This document shows positions 18,342 to 26,478 of a DNA stretch of 64,000 bases, in pieces (the first letter of the stretch is position 1; the number at the start of each line of letters is the position of its first letter). The notes beneath the pieces were generated by a model, which made no database searches, was not told the origin of the DNA, and saw nothing but the letters and a program-made list of their open reading frames with translations. The position numbers were made by a program, and so were the translations under genes. Source of the stretch: Nitrososphaerota archaeon (GTDB lineage Archaea > Thermoproteota > Nitrososphaeria > Nitrososphaerales > Nitrosopumilaceae); NCBI GenBank assembly GCA_028866895.1, contig JAGWHF010000012.1, positions 1 to 64,000 of the forward strand, written 5' to 3'.

Positions 18342-19838
18342 GTGATAGACATGCTGGACTTTACCTCGACACCAATAATTCTAACGCTGATGCTTGGAGC
18401 CGTGGGTGTGATCATCCCGGTGATAAGCGCGGCAAGGAAGGAAAAGGGAGGAAAACTCTACGGCGGAATAGCATTCGGAGCACTTGTGGCCGCAATCGCC
18501 TTTGTCGGCTACCAGATAATGACAAAGAACGTGGCATCTGGTGCGCTCTTCTCAAAGGACGTTCTTTCAAACGACATGTTTGGATCCTTCTTTGCAATAG
18601 CCATGCTCATTGTGGGCATAATGACGACGGTAGGATCTTTCAACTACATGAGGGGCAGGGGCAACCCGGCAGTGTACTACTCGCTCATAGTGCTCTCAAC
18701 GATAGGCATGGTTCTGGTCGCATATTCCACGGACCTGGTAATGCTGTTTGTGGCATGGGAGCTGATGAGCATCCCTACATACGTGCTTGCGGGGTATGAC
18801 AAGAAGAACCCGTCCTCAAACGAGGCTGCAATCAAGTACTTTTTGTTTGGCGCTCTCTCCTCCGGTATAATCATTTGGGGGATATCCATTGCATACGGAC
18901 TCACAGGCTCTACCAACATAGAACAAGTGATCTCAGGCTTTTCACATCTGAGTCCAGGCATGCTCCCGCTTGCAATCCTCGCAGTAGCCATGTTCATTGC
19001 CGGTTTCGGATTCAAGATAGGGCTAGTGCCGTTCCACATGTGGCTTCCGGATACATATGAGGGGGCACCGCCGCCAATCTCTGCACTGCTTGCAGCCGGT
19101 ACGAAAAAGGCGGGATTTGCCGCTGCCCTGCGGGTCATAGTGATGGGTGCTATAGCACTGGACCTCAACTGGTCGTTTGCTCTTGCAATAATTGCAATAA
19201 TAACAATGACCTTTGGCAACCTGGCTGCCATCAGGCAGAAAAACATCTCAAGGATGCTTGCCTATTCTAGCATCGGCCATGCGGGATACATACTGATAGG
19301 GCTGAGCATTGCACCGTTTTCAGCATTAGGAGCTGCAGCGGCACTCTTCCACGTGCTAAACCATGCCGTAATGAAGGCAGCGGCATTTATTGCCGTGGCA
19401 GGCATTGTTGCCACACTGTCCATTACCAACATCGACAAACTCGCCGGGCTTGCAAAGAGGATGCCGATCACATCGCTTGGTCTTGTGGTCTCATTGCTTG
19501 CACTGGCGGGAGTGCCACCACTCAACGGATTTTGGAGCAAACTGATGCTGTTTGGGGCCGCGATAGATGCAGGCCACGTGGTGTCTTGGGCACCATACCT
19601 TGCAGTGGCAGGTGTCCTTAACAGCGCCCTGTCGCTAGCCTACTACGGATGGCTGATAAGGAAGATGTACTTCGAGGAAGGAGAGTCTGAGAAGAGGGTG
19701 AAGGAACCAAGGTCGATAATTGCTGTGATGATCTTCTCAATAATCTTCATGGTCGGCGTAGGCGTATATCCGGATCCGTTCATCCAATTTGCCAAGTCGG
19801 CAGTTCCAGTCCTTACATCGATTCCGGTTATACACTAA
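18342..19838 (+). CDS. nuoN: complex I subunit N
   Basis: A 498-residue antiporter-like subunit that closes the operon. It shows WELMSIPTYVLAGY, the LVPFHMWLPDTYEGAP break and LAYSSIGHAGYI. The GTG at 18342 follows the nuoL stop directly; an ATG at 18351 is an alternative. The 3' end overlaps the convergent prenyl synthase gene by 11 bases, leaving no room for a separate terminator between the two. Confidence 0.92.
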   Translation: MIDMLDFTSTPIILTLMLGAVGVIIPVISAARKEKGGKLYGGIAFGALVAAIAFVGYQIMTKNVASGALFSKDVLSNDMFGSFFAIAMLIVGIMTTVGSFNYMRGRGNPAVYYSLIVLSTIGMVLVAYSTDLVMLFVAWELMSIPTYVLAGYDKKNPSSNEAAIKYFLFGALSSGIIIWGISIAYGLTGSTNIEQVISGFSHLSPGMLPLAILAVAMFIAGFGFKIGLVPFHMWLPDTYEGAPPPISALLAAGTKKAGFAAALRVIVMGAIALDLNWSFALAIIAIITMTFGNLAAIRQKNISRMLAYSSIGHAGYILIGLSIAPFSALGAAAALFHVLNHAVMKAAAFIAVAGIVATLSITNIDKLAGLAKRMPITSLGLVVSLLALAGVPPLNGFWSKLMLFGAAIDAGHVVSWAPYLAVAGVLNSALSLAYYGWLIRKMYFEEGESEKRVKEPRSIIAVMIFSIIFMVGVGVYPDPFIQFAKSAVPVLTSIPVIH

Positions 19839-20679
19839 GCATCGTGAGGTCTATCAGGCTCTCGAGCCTCATTCTTGCCTCGCTGTCGTTTATCTTCCGT
19901 AATGAGACCTTTGCCTTTTTGGAATAGCTGTTAAGCAGTACGTCCATGTGATCAAAAACGTCCCTGGGATCGGAACTCTTCTTTATCAATATGTTGAATA
20001 TCTTGTCCTCGTTGTTCCAGTCCTGCAGGTCGTCCCGTATCTGATATGCTATCCCCATGTTCTTTCCATACTCTGCAAAAGCCAGAATCTGCTCCTCGTT
20101 GCCCCCACCCAGTATGGCTCCTATCTTCGTTGCAGCCTCAAAGGCAGTTGCCGTCTTGTACTCTATCACCTTGAGGTAGTCATCAAAAGTGACATCCTCG
20201 CTTGATTCCAACCTGGTCTCAATCATCTCGCCGTCGCTCATCATCATTGCTGTGTTGGCAAGCTCCCTTGCTATCCTTGCATTGTCAATACGGGAAGATA
20301 TGTTGAGGATAAGACCCAAGACAAAATCCCCGGTAATTATGCTCGTGTTGTAGCCATACTTTATGTGGAAGGGGTCCTTGCGCCTCCTTAGTATCTCGTT
20401 ATCAATAATGTCGTCATGTATTACAGATTCCGTGTGAAGCAACTCGACTGCACAGGCGGCAACAAAGGCGTTTTCTTCACACCTTCCAATGCTTTCGGCG
20501 GCCAGAATGAGAATCAGCGGCCTGATTCTCTTTCCACCCTCCAATGCGTACTGAAGCGGCTCAAAAAACTCCGAGGCGGAGTAAAGTTCCAACTCCTTTT
20601 TGAGTGCCTGGTTTATCATGTCAATGTATCTTTTGTAATCCTTTATCAGCGGGTTGATCTCAAAGTTCTTTCTATCCAA
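19828..20679 (-). CDS. polyprenyl (geranylgeranyl) diphosphate synthase
   Basis: A 283-residue trans-isoprenyl diphosphate synthase that condenses IPP with allylic diphosphates. In archaea it makes the C20 (or C15) chains of membrane ether lipids and GDGTs. Both aspartate-rich motifs are present: HDDIIDNE (about residue 89) and IRDDLQDWN. The GGKRIRP motif lies in the N-terminal region. The start is TTG at 20679. Chain length cannot be fixed from the sequence; C20 is expected from the organism type. A geranylgeranyl reductase gene is at 36.5-37.9 kb. Confidence 0.88.
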   Translation of the reverse strand: MDRKNFEINPLIKDYKRYIDMINQALKKELELYSASEFFEPLQYALEGGKRIRPLILILAAESIGRCEENAFVAACAVELLHTESVIHDDIIDNEILRRRKDPFHIKYGYNTSIITGDFVLGLILNISSRIDNARIARELANTAMMMSDGEMIETRLESSEDVTFDDYLKVIEYKTATAFEAATKIGAILGGGNEEQILAFAEYGKNMGIAYQIRDDLQDWNNEDKIFNILIKKSSDPRDVFDHMDVLLNSYSKKAKVSLRKINDSEARMRLESLIDLTMLSV

Positions 20680-20882
20680 AAATTTGCACTATCGTGCGTA
20701 GGAAATTGTATGCATATTAATGCTTTTGTAAAAAGCCTTTATTTACAAGCCATGATGCGACTCCCGGAATATCGTCAAACAGGCATGACTGGCATTACTG
20801 CGCGGGCCGGAAGGGTTTCTTGGATAATTATCAGGGTGTTGAGTTGCCCTCAGCTGGGTCAGCAGATTTCAAATGCTTTTGT

Positions 20883-20977
20883 TGGTGCTCCAGCCGGGAT
20901 TTTCATCGCAAAGAATTTGAACCCGGGATCCCCGGCTTGAAAGGCCGATATGCTTGACCGGTCTACACCACTGGAGC
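20883..20977 (-). tRNA. tRNA-Glu (TTC) with a 16-base intron in the T-loop
   Basis: On the minus strand the gene folds as acceptor GCTCCAG/CTGGAGC, a D-arm, and an anticodon arm TCGGC-CTTTCAA-GCCGG with anticodon TTC. The T-stem is CCGGG/CCCGG. Between the T-loop TTCAAAT and the 3' T-stem lie 16 extra bases (about 20898-20913; exact borders shift by up to three bases). Removing them gives a normal 76-base tRNA. A genomic CCA follows the discriminator A. Introns at non-canonical positions are known in archaeal tRNAs and are removed by the splicing endonuclease. Confidence 0.88.
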
Positions 20978-21061
20978 CCGAACTTGCATCCGGGTTCTTA
21001 TCCATAAAATCCTTTTGGAGTGATTCAAAAGATTTTTTTAGTGCTGAACTTGATAAAGCGC

Positions 21062-21697
21062 ATGAAATCACTCGTAGAGAGGATTGATAAGATTATCGAG
21101 GAACAAAGTTTGCTCAAGCACAAGTTTTATGTCATGTGGAACGAAGGAAATCTGTCCGTTGAATCGCTCAGCGGATACTCCAAGGAATATTTCCAGCTGG
21201 TCAAGTCAGTGCCCTCCTACGTGGGCGCGGTTATGGAAAACTCCCCCTCGGAACTAAGGCCGGCAATTTATGCCAATCAGGAGGAAGAGTCAGAGCATAT
21301 TGCTCCATGGATCAAATTTGCTAGCTCCTTGGGCGTGAATTCCGAGGAAATGCAGTCCTACATGGGGCTCAGCAAGACAAGACAGGCCGTGTCCGACCTT
21401 TCAGGGCTGATGACGTCGTTTGAAGGAGGCGCGGCAGCAATGTATGCTTTGGAGCAGGAGATCCCAAAAATAAGCCTGTCAAAAATTGACGGCCTTAGGA
21501 AATTCTATGGTGTGGCAGACGATGACGCCATCGAGTACTTTAGGATTCACGCAGAGGCTGACATACGGCATGCTGCTCTCTGGAGGAGGGTTATTGAACA
21601 GTCAAGGGCAAGCGAGGACGATCTTGTCCAGTCTGCAACCGAATCACTCAAGGCTCAGAACCTGCTTCTTGACAGCTGCTACGAGGCGTACTGTTAG
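21062..21697 (+). CDS. haem-oxygenase-like (TenA/PqqC/CADD-type) protein
   Basis: A 212-residue helical protein of the haem-oxygenase-like superfamily. The N-terminal LLKHKFYVMWNEGNL and the acid/His metal ligands in EEESEHIAPW and RIHAEADIRHA match the CADD-type group, whose chlamydial and nitrifier members make p-aminobenzoate using a di-metal centre and their own tyrosine. A similar folate-related role here is inference; a TenA-type thiaminase is the alternative. ATG 21062 was chosen because the longer frame from 21020 adds 14 hydrophobic residues with no family match. Confidence 0.75.
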   Translation: MKSLVERIDKIIEEQSLLKHKFYVMWNEGNLSVESLSGYSKEYFQLVKSVPSYVGAVMENSPSELRPAIYANQEEESEHIAPWIKFASSLGVNSEEMQSYMGLSKTRQAVSDLSGLMTSFEGGAAAMYALEQEIPKISLSKIDGLRKFYGVADDDAIEYFRIHAEADIRHAALWRRVIEQSRASEDDLVQSATESLKAQNLLLDSCYEAYC

Positions 21698-21750
21698 CAT
21701 CCTGCCAACTCTATACTATTTTATACTGCATGCCAAATTGTTCTGTCGTT

Positions 21751-21824
21751 GGGCCCATAACTCAGCTTGGTAGAGTAACCGGCTCATAACCGGTGAGCCA
21801 AGGGATCGAAGCCCTTTGGGCCCA
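21751..21824 (+). tRNA. tRNA with CAT anticodon (elongator Met or Ile2)
   Basis: Complete cloverleaf of 74 bases: acceptor GGGCCCA/TGGGCCC, D-stem ACTC/GAGT, anticodon arm ACCGG-CTCATAA-CCGGT, T-arm AAGGG-ATCGAAG-CCCTT, discriminator A. No CCA is encoded and no intron is seen. The anticodon stem lacks the three G:C pairs of an initiator tRNA, so it is elongator Met or the Ile tRNA whose C34 becomes agmatidine. The T-loop has A at position 54 instead of T. Confidence 0.92.
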
Positions 21825-22061
21825 CTTTCCAACTAACCTTCAAAATAAAGCGGCGTTTCTCAAATTCATGATATGTAAAAAACCCCTCTCACAACCCAGC
21901 AAAACCAATTTTAAAATATTCAGCCATCCATTCTGATTTGGCTGCGATGAGGAATCAGAGTTATGGCTGAAGTGATGATGTAAAGGCATTTGTCTGAGCT
22001 GCCGAAGATTTAGGAGATCTGATAAATTTGACACAAAGAACACCAACATAAAACGTTACAG

Positions 22062-22087
22062 AGTATATATAAAGCCCATATATAAGC
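22062..22087 (+). promoter_or_regulatory. double TATA box in front of the TBP gene
   Basis: Two TATA-like boxes lie in series: GTATATATAAAG (22063-22074) and CATATATAAG (about 22078-22087). The first is correctly placed for a leaderless transcript starting near the GTG at 22094. The second would cover the start site, so TBP bound there could interfere with its own transcription. Confidence 0.5.
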
Positions 22088-22093
22088 ACCAGA

Positions 22094-22657
22094 GTGCCCC
22101 AGACAAAACCTATTGTCAGCATTGAAAATGTCGTAGCCTCGGCCTCGGTTGACCAACGCATTGATCTCAACGTGATAACGCAGACCTTCCCGGACGTAGA
22201 GTATCACCCAGATCAGTTCCCGGGGCTTGTCTTTAGGTTGAAATCGCCAAAGACGGCTACGCTAATCTTCAGCTCGGGCAAGATGGTCTGCACTGGAGCA
22301 AAATCCGAAGAGCAGGCAATTAAGGCAGTGCAAAGCGTAGTCCAGAAATTAAGAAAGGGAGGAATCAAGATAAAAAAAGACGCAGTAATAGTCATTCAGA
22401 ACATTGTTGCATCCGCAAGCTTGGGTGGGAAGATACACCTCGAACAAGCTGCAAGGGGGCTGCCAAGGAGTATGTATGAACCGGAGCAGTTTCCAGGCCT
22501 CATCCACCGGATGCTTGATCCCAAGACGGTGATTCTTCTGTTTGCATCTGGAAAGCTGGTATGCACGGGTGCCAAAAAAGAGGCTGAGGTTTACCGTGCC
22601 GTGCACAACCTGCATACGCTGCTAGAGGAAAAAGAGCTCATGATATACGAGAGCTGA
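22094..22657 (+). CDS. tbp: TATA-box binding protein
   Basis: A 187-residue general transcription factor with the two imperfect repeats that form the DNA-binding saddle. Repeat one (about residues 8-95) holds IENVVASASVD, YHPDQFPGLVFR and FSSGKMVCTGAKS. Repeat two (about 97-187) holds IQNIVASASLG, YEPEQFPGLIHR and FASGKLVCTGAK. The start is GTG with almost no leader. The tail after the second repeat is short and mildly acidic. Confidence 0.97.
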   Translation: MPQTKPIVSIENVVASASVDQRIDLNVITQTFPDVEYHPDQFPGLVFRLKSPKTATLIFSSGKMVCTGAKSEEQAIKAVQSVVQKLRKGGIKIKKDAVIVIQNIVASASLGGKIHLEQAARGLPRSMYEPEQFPGLIHRMLDPKTVILLFASGKLVCTGAKKEAEVYRAVHNLHTLLEEKELMIYES

Positions 22658-22677
22658 CCTTTCAGCCCGCCTAAAAC

Positions 22678-23283
22678 TCACCGCCTCATCTGGTCCCTAA
22701 TGCGCTCAAGGGTCTTGCCGTCCAGCAATTCCTCCTCAAACAGAATTTCTGAAATTTTCATCACGTCAGTTATTTCATGCAGCCGGACGCCTTCTGACGC
22801 GAGCAGCTCTGCCGCGCCTTCAAGCCTGTTTATTACCACAAATGCGTCTTTAACCGACATCTTTGCATCCTTTAGCGCCTTGACAGCCCTTATGATGGAC
22901 TGCCCAGTCGTCCCTACGTCGTCCACAAGAAGGACTCTTGTTCCCTCACTTATCCTTCCCTCTATGAGGCTGCCAGTCCCATAATCCTTTGGTTTCTGCC
23001 TTACGTATGCCAACGGCTTTACGGTTTCCGTTGCAAGCGCTGCAGCTATGACTAGTCCAGAGGTCGGAACGGAGGCGATGCAGTCAAAACTGTCCAATCC
23101 CACGCTTCCTGAGATGGCCTCCTGCAGGTTTTTTATCATCTTTCTGAATTGGTGTGGAAAGCTTGGAACCAGTCTGAGGTCTACGTAATATGCGCTTTCC
23201 TTTCCGCTTGAGAGCCTGAAAGTACCAAACTTTATGGCAGAACTTTGGTGCAAAAATATTGCAAATTCTTTGACAAAATCCAC
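22678..23283 (-). CDS. pyrE: orotate phosphoribosyltransferase
   Basis: A 201-residue PRTase that makes orotidine 5'-phosphate from orotate and PRPP in pyrimidine synthesis. The PRPP loop VLLVDDVGTTGQS (about residue 120) and the early FGTFRLSSGKESAYYVDLR are characteristic. The start is GTG at 23283. It is divergent from the next gene across a 49-base spacer with TATA-like sequence for both. Its 3' end converges on tbp. Confidence 0.93.
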   Translation of the reverse strand: MDFVKEFAIFLHQSSAIKFGTFRLSSGKESAYYVDLRLVPSFPHQFRKMIKNLQEAISGSVGLDSFDCIASVPTSGLVIAAALATETVKPLAYVRQKPKDYGTGSLIEGRISEGTRVLLVDDVGTTGQSIIRAVKALKDAKMSVKDAFVVINRLEGAAELLASEGVRLHEITDVMKISEILFEEELLDGKTLERIRDQMRR

Positions 23284-23332
23284 AGCAAATTTTACTGAAC
23301 TAGATTTATTTTAACTGTCTCATCGGTACTGT

Positions 23333-24421
23333 ATGCCGGAAATTTGGCTCAGCTACGGGGCAACCGAGGTTGTTTTAGACATAAGGGCGGAAAACCTTGA
23401 AAGGGAGATAGGACCACCCGCCTCGAACCTTGGAGACTCCGAGATATCGTCTAGATTGCAGTCTATCGACCTTTCCAAGCCCACCGAACTTGTAGTTCTG
23501 GAATCCACCAGGTCAGTGCAAAAGGTAATATCATCCGTCCTGGAGATATGCGACCAAAAATCATTTCCCAAACCGAGAATCCTCGTAGACAAATCGAACC
23601 TCCACTCCGCCAAAAACATGTTTTCAGATCCTAATATCTCCATCTCGGGGTTTGACACCGCACAGCTGGCAAGCGCCAATATGATGTTCATAGGAGAGAT
23701 GGAGTTTGATGGGCTTTTTGGGTACAGCACGGTAGCCACGAAGCTGCTGCGGCGTTTCGGGCAGGAGGGCATGTTGGAAGCTTACGAGAAGAAAAGCGGC
23801 AACCTGCCCCACCCGGGAGAGGACCTGCCTACAATCGAGGTCGCAAAAAAATTTACTGATGGTTTTGAAATTTCAGCACTCGAAATCGTCGCAAGCCCGT
23901 CAGGCATAGTGGATCTTTCGGTCGGCCACCCATCATCCACCATGAACCTTTCAAAATCACTTTCTTCTAGGACCGTTGGTGATGCAGGCAGGAACAAGAT
24001 ATTGTTTATCAGCACAGGGAAGGAGACTAGCAATGAGACGCTTGACAGGTCGCTCTCTTCTCTTTGGAACTGTGCGGGCGCGGTAAAGGAGCAGGGCTTT
24101 GCAATACTCCTTGCTGAATGCAAGAGCGGCCTCGGATCAGATGCATTAATCCAGTATGTTGAGGGGAGGATGAGCCTTGACAGGCTGAAAAATCCTGCAA
24201 GGTACGTTGACGGAATGGAGAACCTCCTTTACCTGACTGAGATCCAAAAACAACTCGGCGTAGGTCTAGTCTCGGTTCTTCCCCACTACTATGTACAGGA
24301 CAAGCTTGCCCTCGTGCCTTTTGGAGGCACAAAGGAGTCGATGGAATACGTGCTGAAGACATACGGGGAGAGGCAAAAAGCCGTCATAGTTTCAGATGGC
24401 AGCCGCGTCCTATTGAGATAG
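23333..24421 (+). CDS. protein with LarA-like (lactate racemase) C-terminal resemblance
   Basis: A 362-residue soluble protein. The C-terminal half (about residues 205-360) contains the run KILFISTGKETSN, then GAVKEQGFAILLAECKSGLG and VSVLPHYYVQDKL. This order resembles the C-terminal domain of LarA-type nickel-pincer racemases. The N-terminal half does not show the expected His residues, so a racemase activity is not supported. I give the family link low weight. It overlaps the convergent site-2 protease gene by 12 bases. Confidence 0.5.
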   Translation: MPEIWLSYGATEVVLDIRAENLEREIGPPASNLGDSEISSRLQSIDLSKPTELVVLESTRSVQKVISSVLEICDQKSFPKPRILVDKSNLHSAKNMFSDPNISISGFDTAQLASANMMFIGEMEFDGLFGYSTVATKLLRRFGQEGMLEAYEKKSGNLPHPGEDLPTIEVAKKFTDGFEISALEIVASPSGIVDLSVGHPSSTMNLSKSLSSRTVGDAGRNKILFISTGKETSNETLDRSLSSLWNCAGAVKEQGFAILLAECKSGLGSDALIQYVEGRMSLDRLKNPARYVDGMENLLYLTEIQKQLGVGLVSVLPHYYVQDKLALVPFGGTKESMEYVLKTYGERQKAVIVSDGSRVLLR

Positions 24422-25492
24422 TAGAGAAAAGGGAAGCGGCGCGCAAAGAAAGGCAAGTACCATGATAAATGGAAACATCCTCCTCCTGCGGGGAGAAAGG
24501 GGTGATATGTCGTCGAGCGGCCTGGCATCCCCAGTCCTCATGCTTAAAGCCAAAACAAAGAGGGCCATGATGTAATAGCCTGATACTGCAAGAATGCCAA
24601 TGCTTGCGTATGTGAGAACCCTGTGCCGTCTTGGGCCCACTGTTGCCCGCGCAACATGGCCGCCGTCAAGCTGCCAGGCAGGAAGAAGATTGAGGAATGT
24701 GAGGAGAAACCCAAACCATGCAGCCAGCATGACGGGGGACATTATCATTTCCTCCCCAGGCACGTGCTTGTGCATGAGAATGATGGTGGCATCCATCAGC
24801 ATGCTTGAGTGAATCTCCAGCAGGCCGTGTTGCGAGGAAAGTGTGTGGGCCTCCTGAGCTGAAATCATTGGAGAGAGATAGGCCCCATAGGTGGAGACTG
24901 CTATGGCTACCAACAGCCCGGCAACGGGACCTGATATCCCTATATCAAACAGCATGTTCTTGTTGATTATCAGGCCCCTTGATAGTATGAGGGCGCCAAA
25001 CGTAGGGATGAATCCAATTATGGGTATCCCGGGAATGAAGTACGGCCAGCTTATCTTGATGCCGTGTCTTTTGGACGCAATCATGTGGCCAAGCTCATGA
25101 ATGCCCAATATCCCCATCAGGGAAACCGTATAAAGGAAAGCTACGAAGAGGGGATCCCCCACCTTTGCTATCGAGTTTGTAGCTATCGCACGGTAGTATC
25201 CGTCTATCATGACGGTGGTGACCGTTCCCCCAAACAAAACGCGGGGAATCCACGTGCGCCTGGACTTTGGGGGCCGGAAGCTGGATATTACTATGAAGGT
25301 TGCACCCGTGTCTCTCTCCAAGCTTGCAACAAGATTCCGCTGTTCCATCCTCTGTGCCACGGCCTGAAACCTTTTCATCAGGTCGTGGTCGCCAATCTCT
25401 ATCACAAGTGATTTGGGGGTCTGGTTTACGCCCTTGATGGTGAAAAATGCCGAAACGATATCTATTACCTCATCAGTGGTAGGTACGCTCAA
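24410..25492 (-). CDS. site-2 protease family intramembrane zinc metalloprotease (M50)
   Basis: A 360-residue polytopic membrane protease. The zinc motif HELGH lies in GILGIHELGHMIASKRHG (about residue 133), and the second motif LLPAWQLDGGHVARA supplies the Asp ligand. A soluble N-terminal domain of about 85 residues comes first. At least six hydrophobic segments follow. Such proteases cut membrane-bound regulators; the substrate is not evident from the neighbourhood. Confidence 0.88.
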   Translation of the reverse strand: MSVPTTDEVIDIVSAFFTIKGVNQTPKSLVIEIGDHDLMKRFQAVAQRMEQRNLVASLERDTGATFIVISSFRPPKSRRTWIPRVLFGGTVTTVMIDGYYRAIATNSIAKVGDPLFVAFLYTVSLMGILGIHELGHMIASKRHGIKISWPYFIPGIPIIGFIPTFGALILSRGLIINKNMLFDIGISGPVAGLLVAIAVSTYGAYLSPMISAQEAHTLSSQHGLLEIHSSMLMDATIILMHKHVPGEEMIMSPVMLAAWFGFLLTFLNLLPAWQLDGGHVARATVGPRRHRVLTYASIGILAVSGYYIMALFVLALSMRTGDARPLDDISPLSPRRRRMFPFIMVLAFLCAPLPFSLLSQ

Positions 25493-25696
25493 TCAATCTT
25501 TGTGATGCGCCATTACATTAATTCCTTTTTTCTGGAATTCTGCATGCCACTGTTGGGATGTCCCATGGGGCGTTGCTTACGGTACCCTGTAGCAGCCAAT
25601 CGCACCAAGAAGCAAACGTCCATAGCAGGTACCAATGCGAGAATTGGGAGCTCCGCCGCGTAAAGTTAAATAATTAATAATTCAAGTAATCTCGGA

Positions 25697-26197
25697 ATGC
25701 AAGTGGCCCTCAGAGAGGTAGGAAACTGCATAATAAGACGGTGTGATTCATCCGACATAATCCCAGTAATGGAGATTAACCTCAAGACACTGCCGGAACA
25801 TTATTCGGACTACTTTTATGAGAGCCTGCTTGCCGAACTGCCAGAGGCATTCATCGTTGCAGAGGTTGAAAAAAGACTGGTAGGGTATATCATGTGCAAA
25901 ATCGAGTACGGCTTTTCAAACTTTAAAAAACTCGGATTTGTAAAGAAGGGCCACGTCGTCTCTGTGGCAGTGCTGCCGGAACACAGGCAAAAGGGGATTG
26001 GCCGGGCCCTCGTGGAGGAGTCAATAGCGGGTGTGAAGCTGAAAAAGGCCGACGAACTGTATCTTGAGGTGAGATGCAGCAACAGGGAAGCTATAGGACT
26101 CTATGAAAAACTCGGATTCATAATAAAGCAACGACTGAAGGCGTACTACCGGGACGGGGAGGATGCATACCTGATGGCGATTGAGTTTACATACTAG
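25697..26197 (+). CDS. rimI: GNAT N-acetyltransferase, RimI/archaeal N-terminal acetyltransferase type
   Basis: A 166-residue acetyl-CoA-dependent acetyltransferase. The region VVSVAVLPEHRQKGIGRALVEES contains the RxxGxG/A acetyl-CoA loop, and LEVRCSNREAIGLYEKLGF is the typical C-terminal motif of RimI and archaeal NatA-like enzymes that modify protein N-termini. The upstream box GTTAAATAATTAATA (about 25664-25679) is placed for a very short leader. Confidence 0.85.
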   Translation: MQVALREVGNCIIRRCDSSDIIPVMEINLKTLPEHYSDYFYESLLAELPEAFIVAEVEKRLVGYIMCKIEYGFSNFKKLGFVKKGHVVSVAVLPEHRQKGIGRALVEESIAGVKLKKADELYLEVRCSNREAIGLYEKLGFIIKQRLKAYYRDGEDAYLMAIEFTY

Positions 26198-26233
26198 CTT
26201 AAAATAAATTAGTCCGAAAGAGTGGTTAGCTTA

Positions 26234-26458
26234 ATGACCAAAAGGCGCTCCGTGGGAATAATGATCTTCGTCTTGTCTATCGGGGGTTTCTTCGTTTACG
26301 CCTACCTGCTGATGCTCTCTGAATGGAGCCCCATAGTCCTCCAGCTCTCCGTCCTGATGGCAGTAGGAGGCATACTTGGCGTGATATCGTGGATAGGGTA
26401 TAACATGGCAACCTCGAGGCCCTCGCCGTCCTCCTTCATTACAGACGATAAAAAGTAA
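26234..26458 (+). CDS. small two-helix membrane protein
   Basis: About 74 residues with two hydrophobic segments (IMIFVLSIGGFFVYAYLLML and a second near residues 35-55) and a short polar tail. No family recognised. The ATG at 26234 lies about 30 bases after a TATA-like AAAATAAATTAG (26200-26211), which supports this start rather than the GTG at 26222. It follows rimI but seems to have its own promoter. Confidence 0.6.
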   Translation: MTKRRSVGIMIFVLSIGGFFVYAYLLMLSEWSPIVLQLSVLMAVGGILGVISWIGYNMATSRPSPSSFITDDKK

Positions 26459-26478
26459 GCCGCTCCCGGGGTAAATTA

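Noticed and set aside
20416-20940. Plus-strand frame of 174 codons across the prenyl synthase start and tRNA-Glu
   Set aside because: It overlaps a clear minus-strand enzyme and a tRNA; no family match.
21751-21824. Initiator tRNA-Met
   Set aside because: A54 hints at it, but the three consecutive G:C pairs at 29-31/39-41 are missing and the first pair is G:C.
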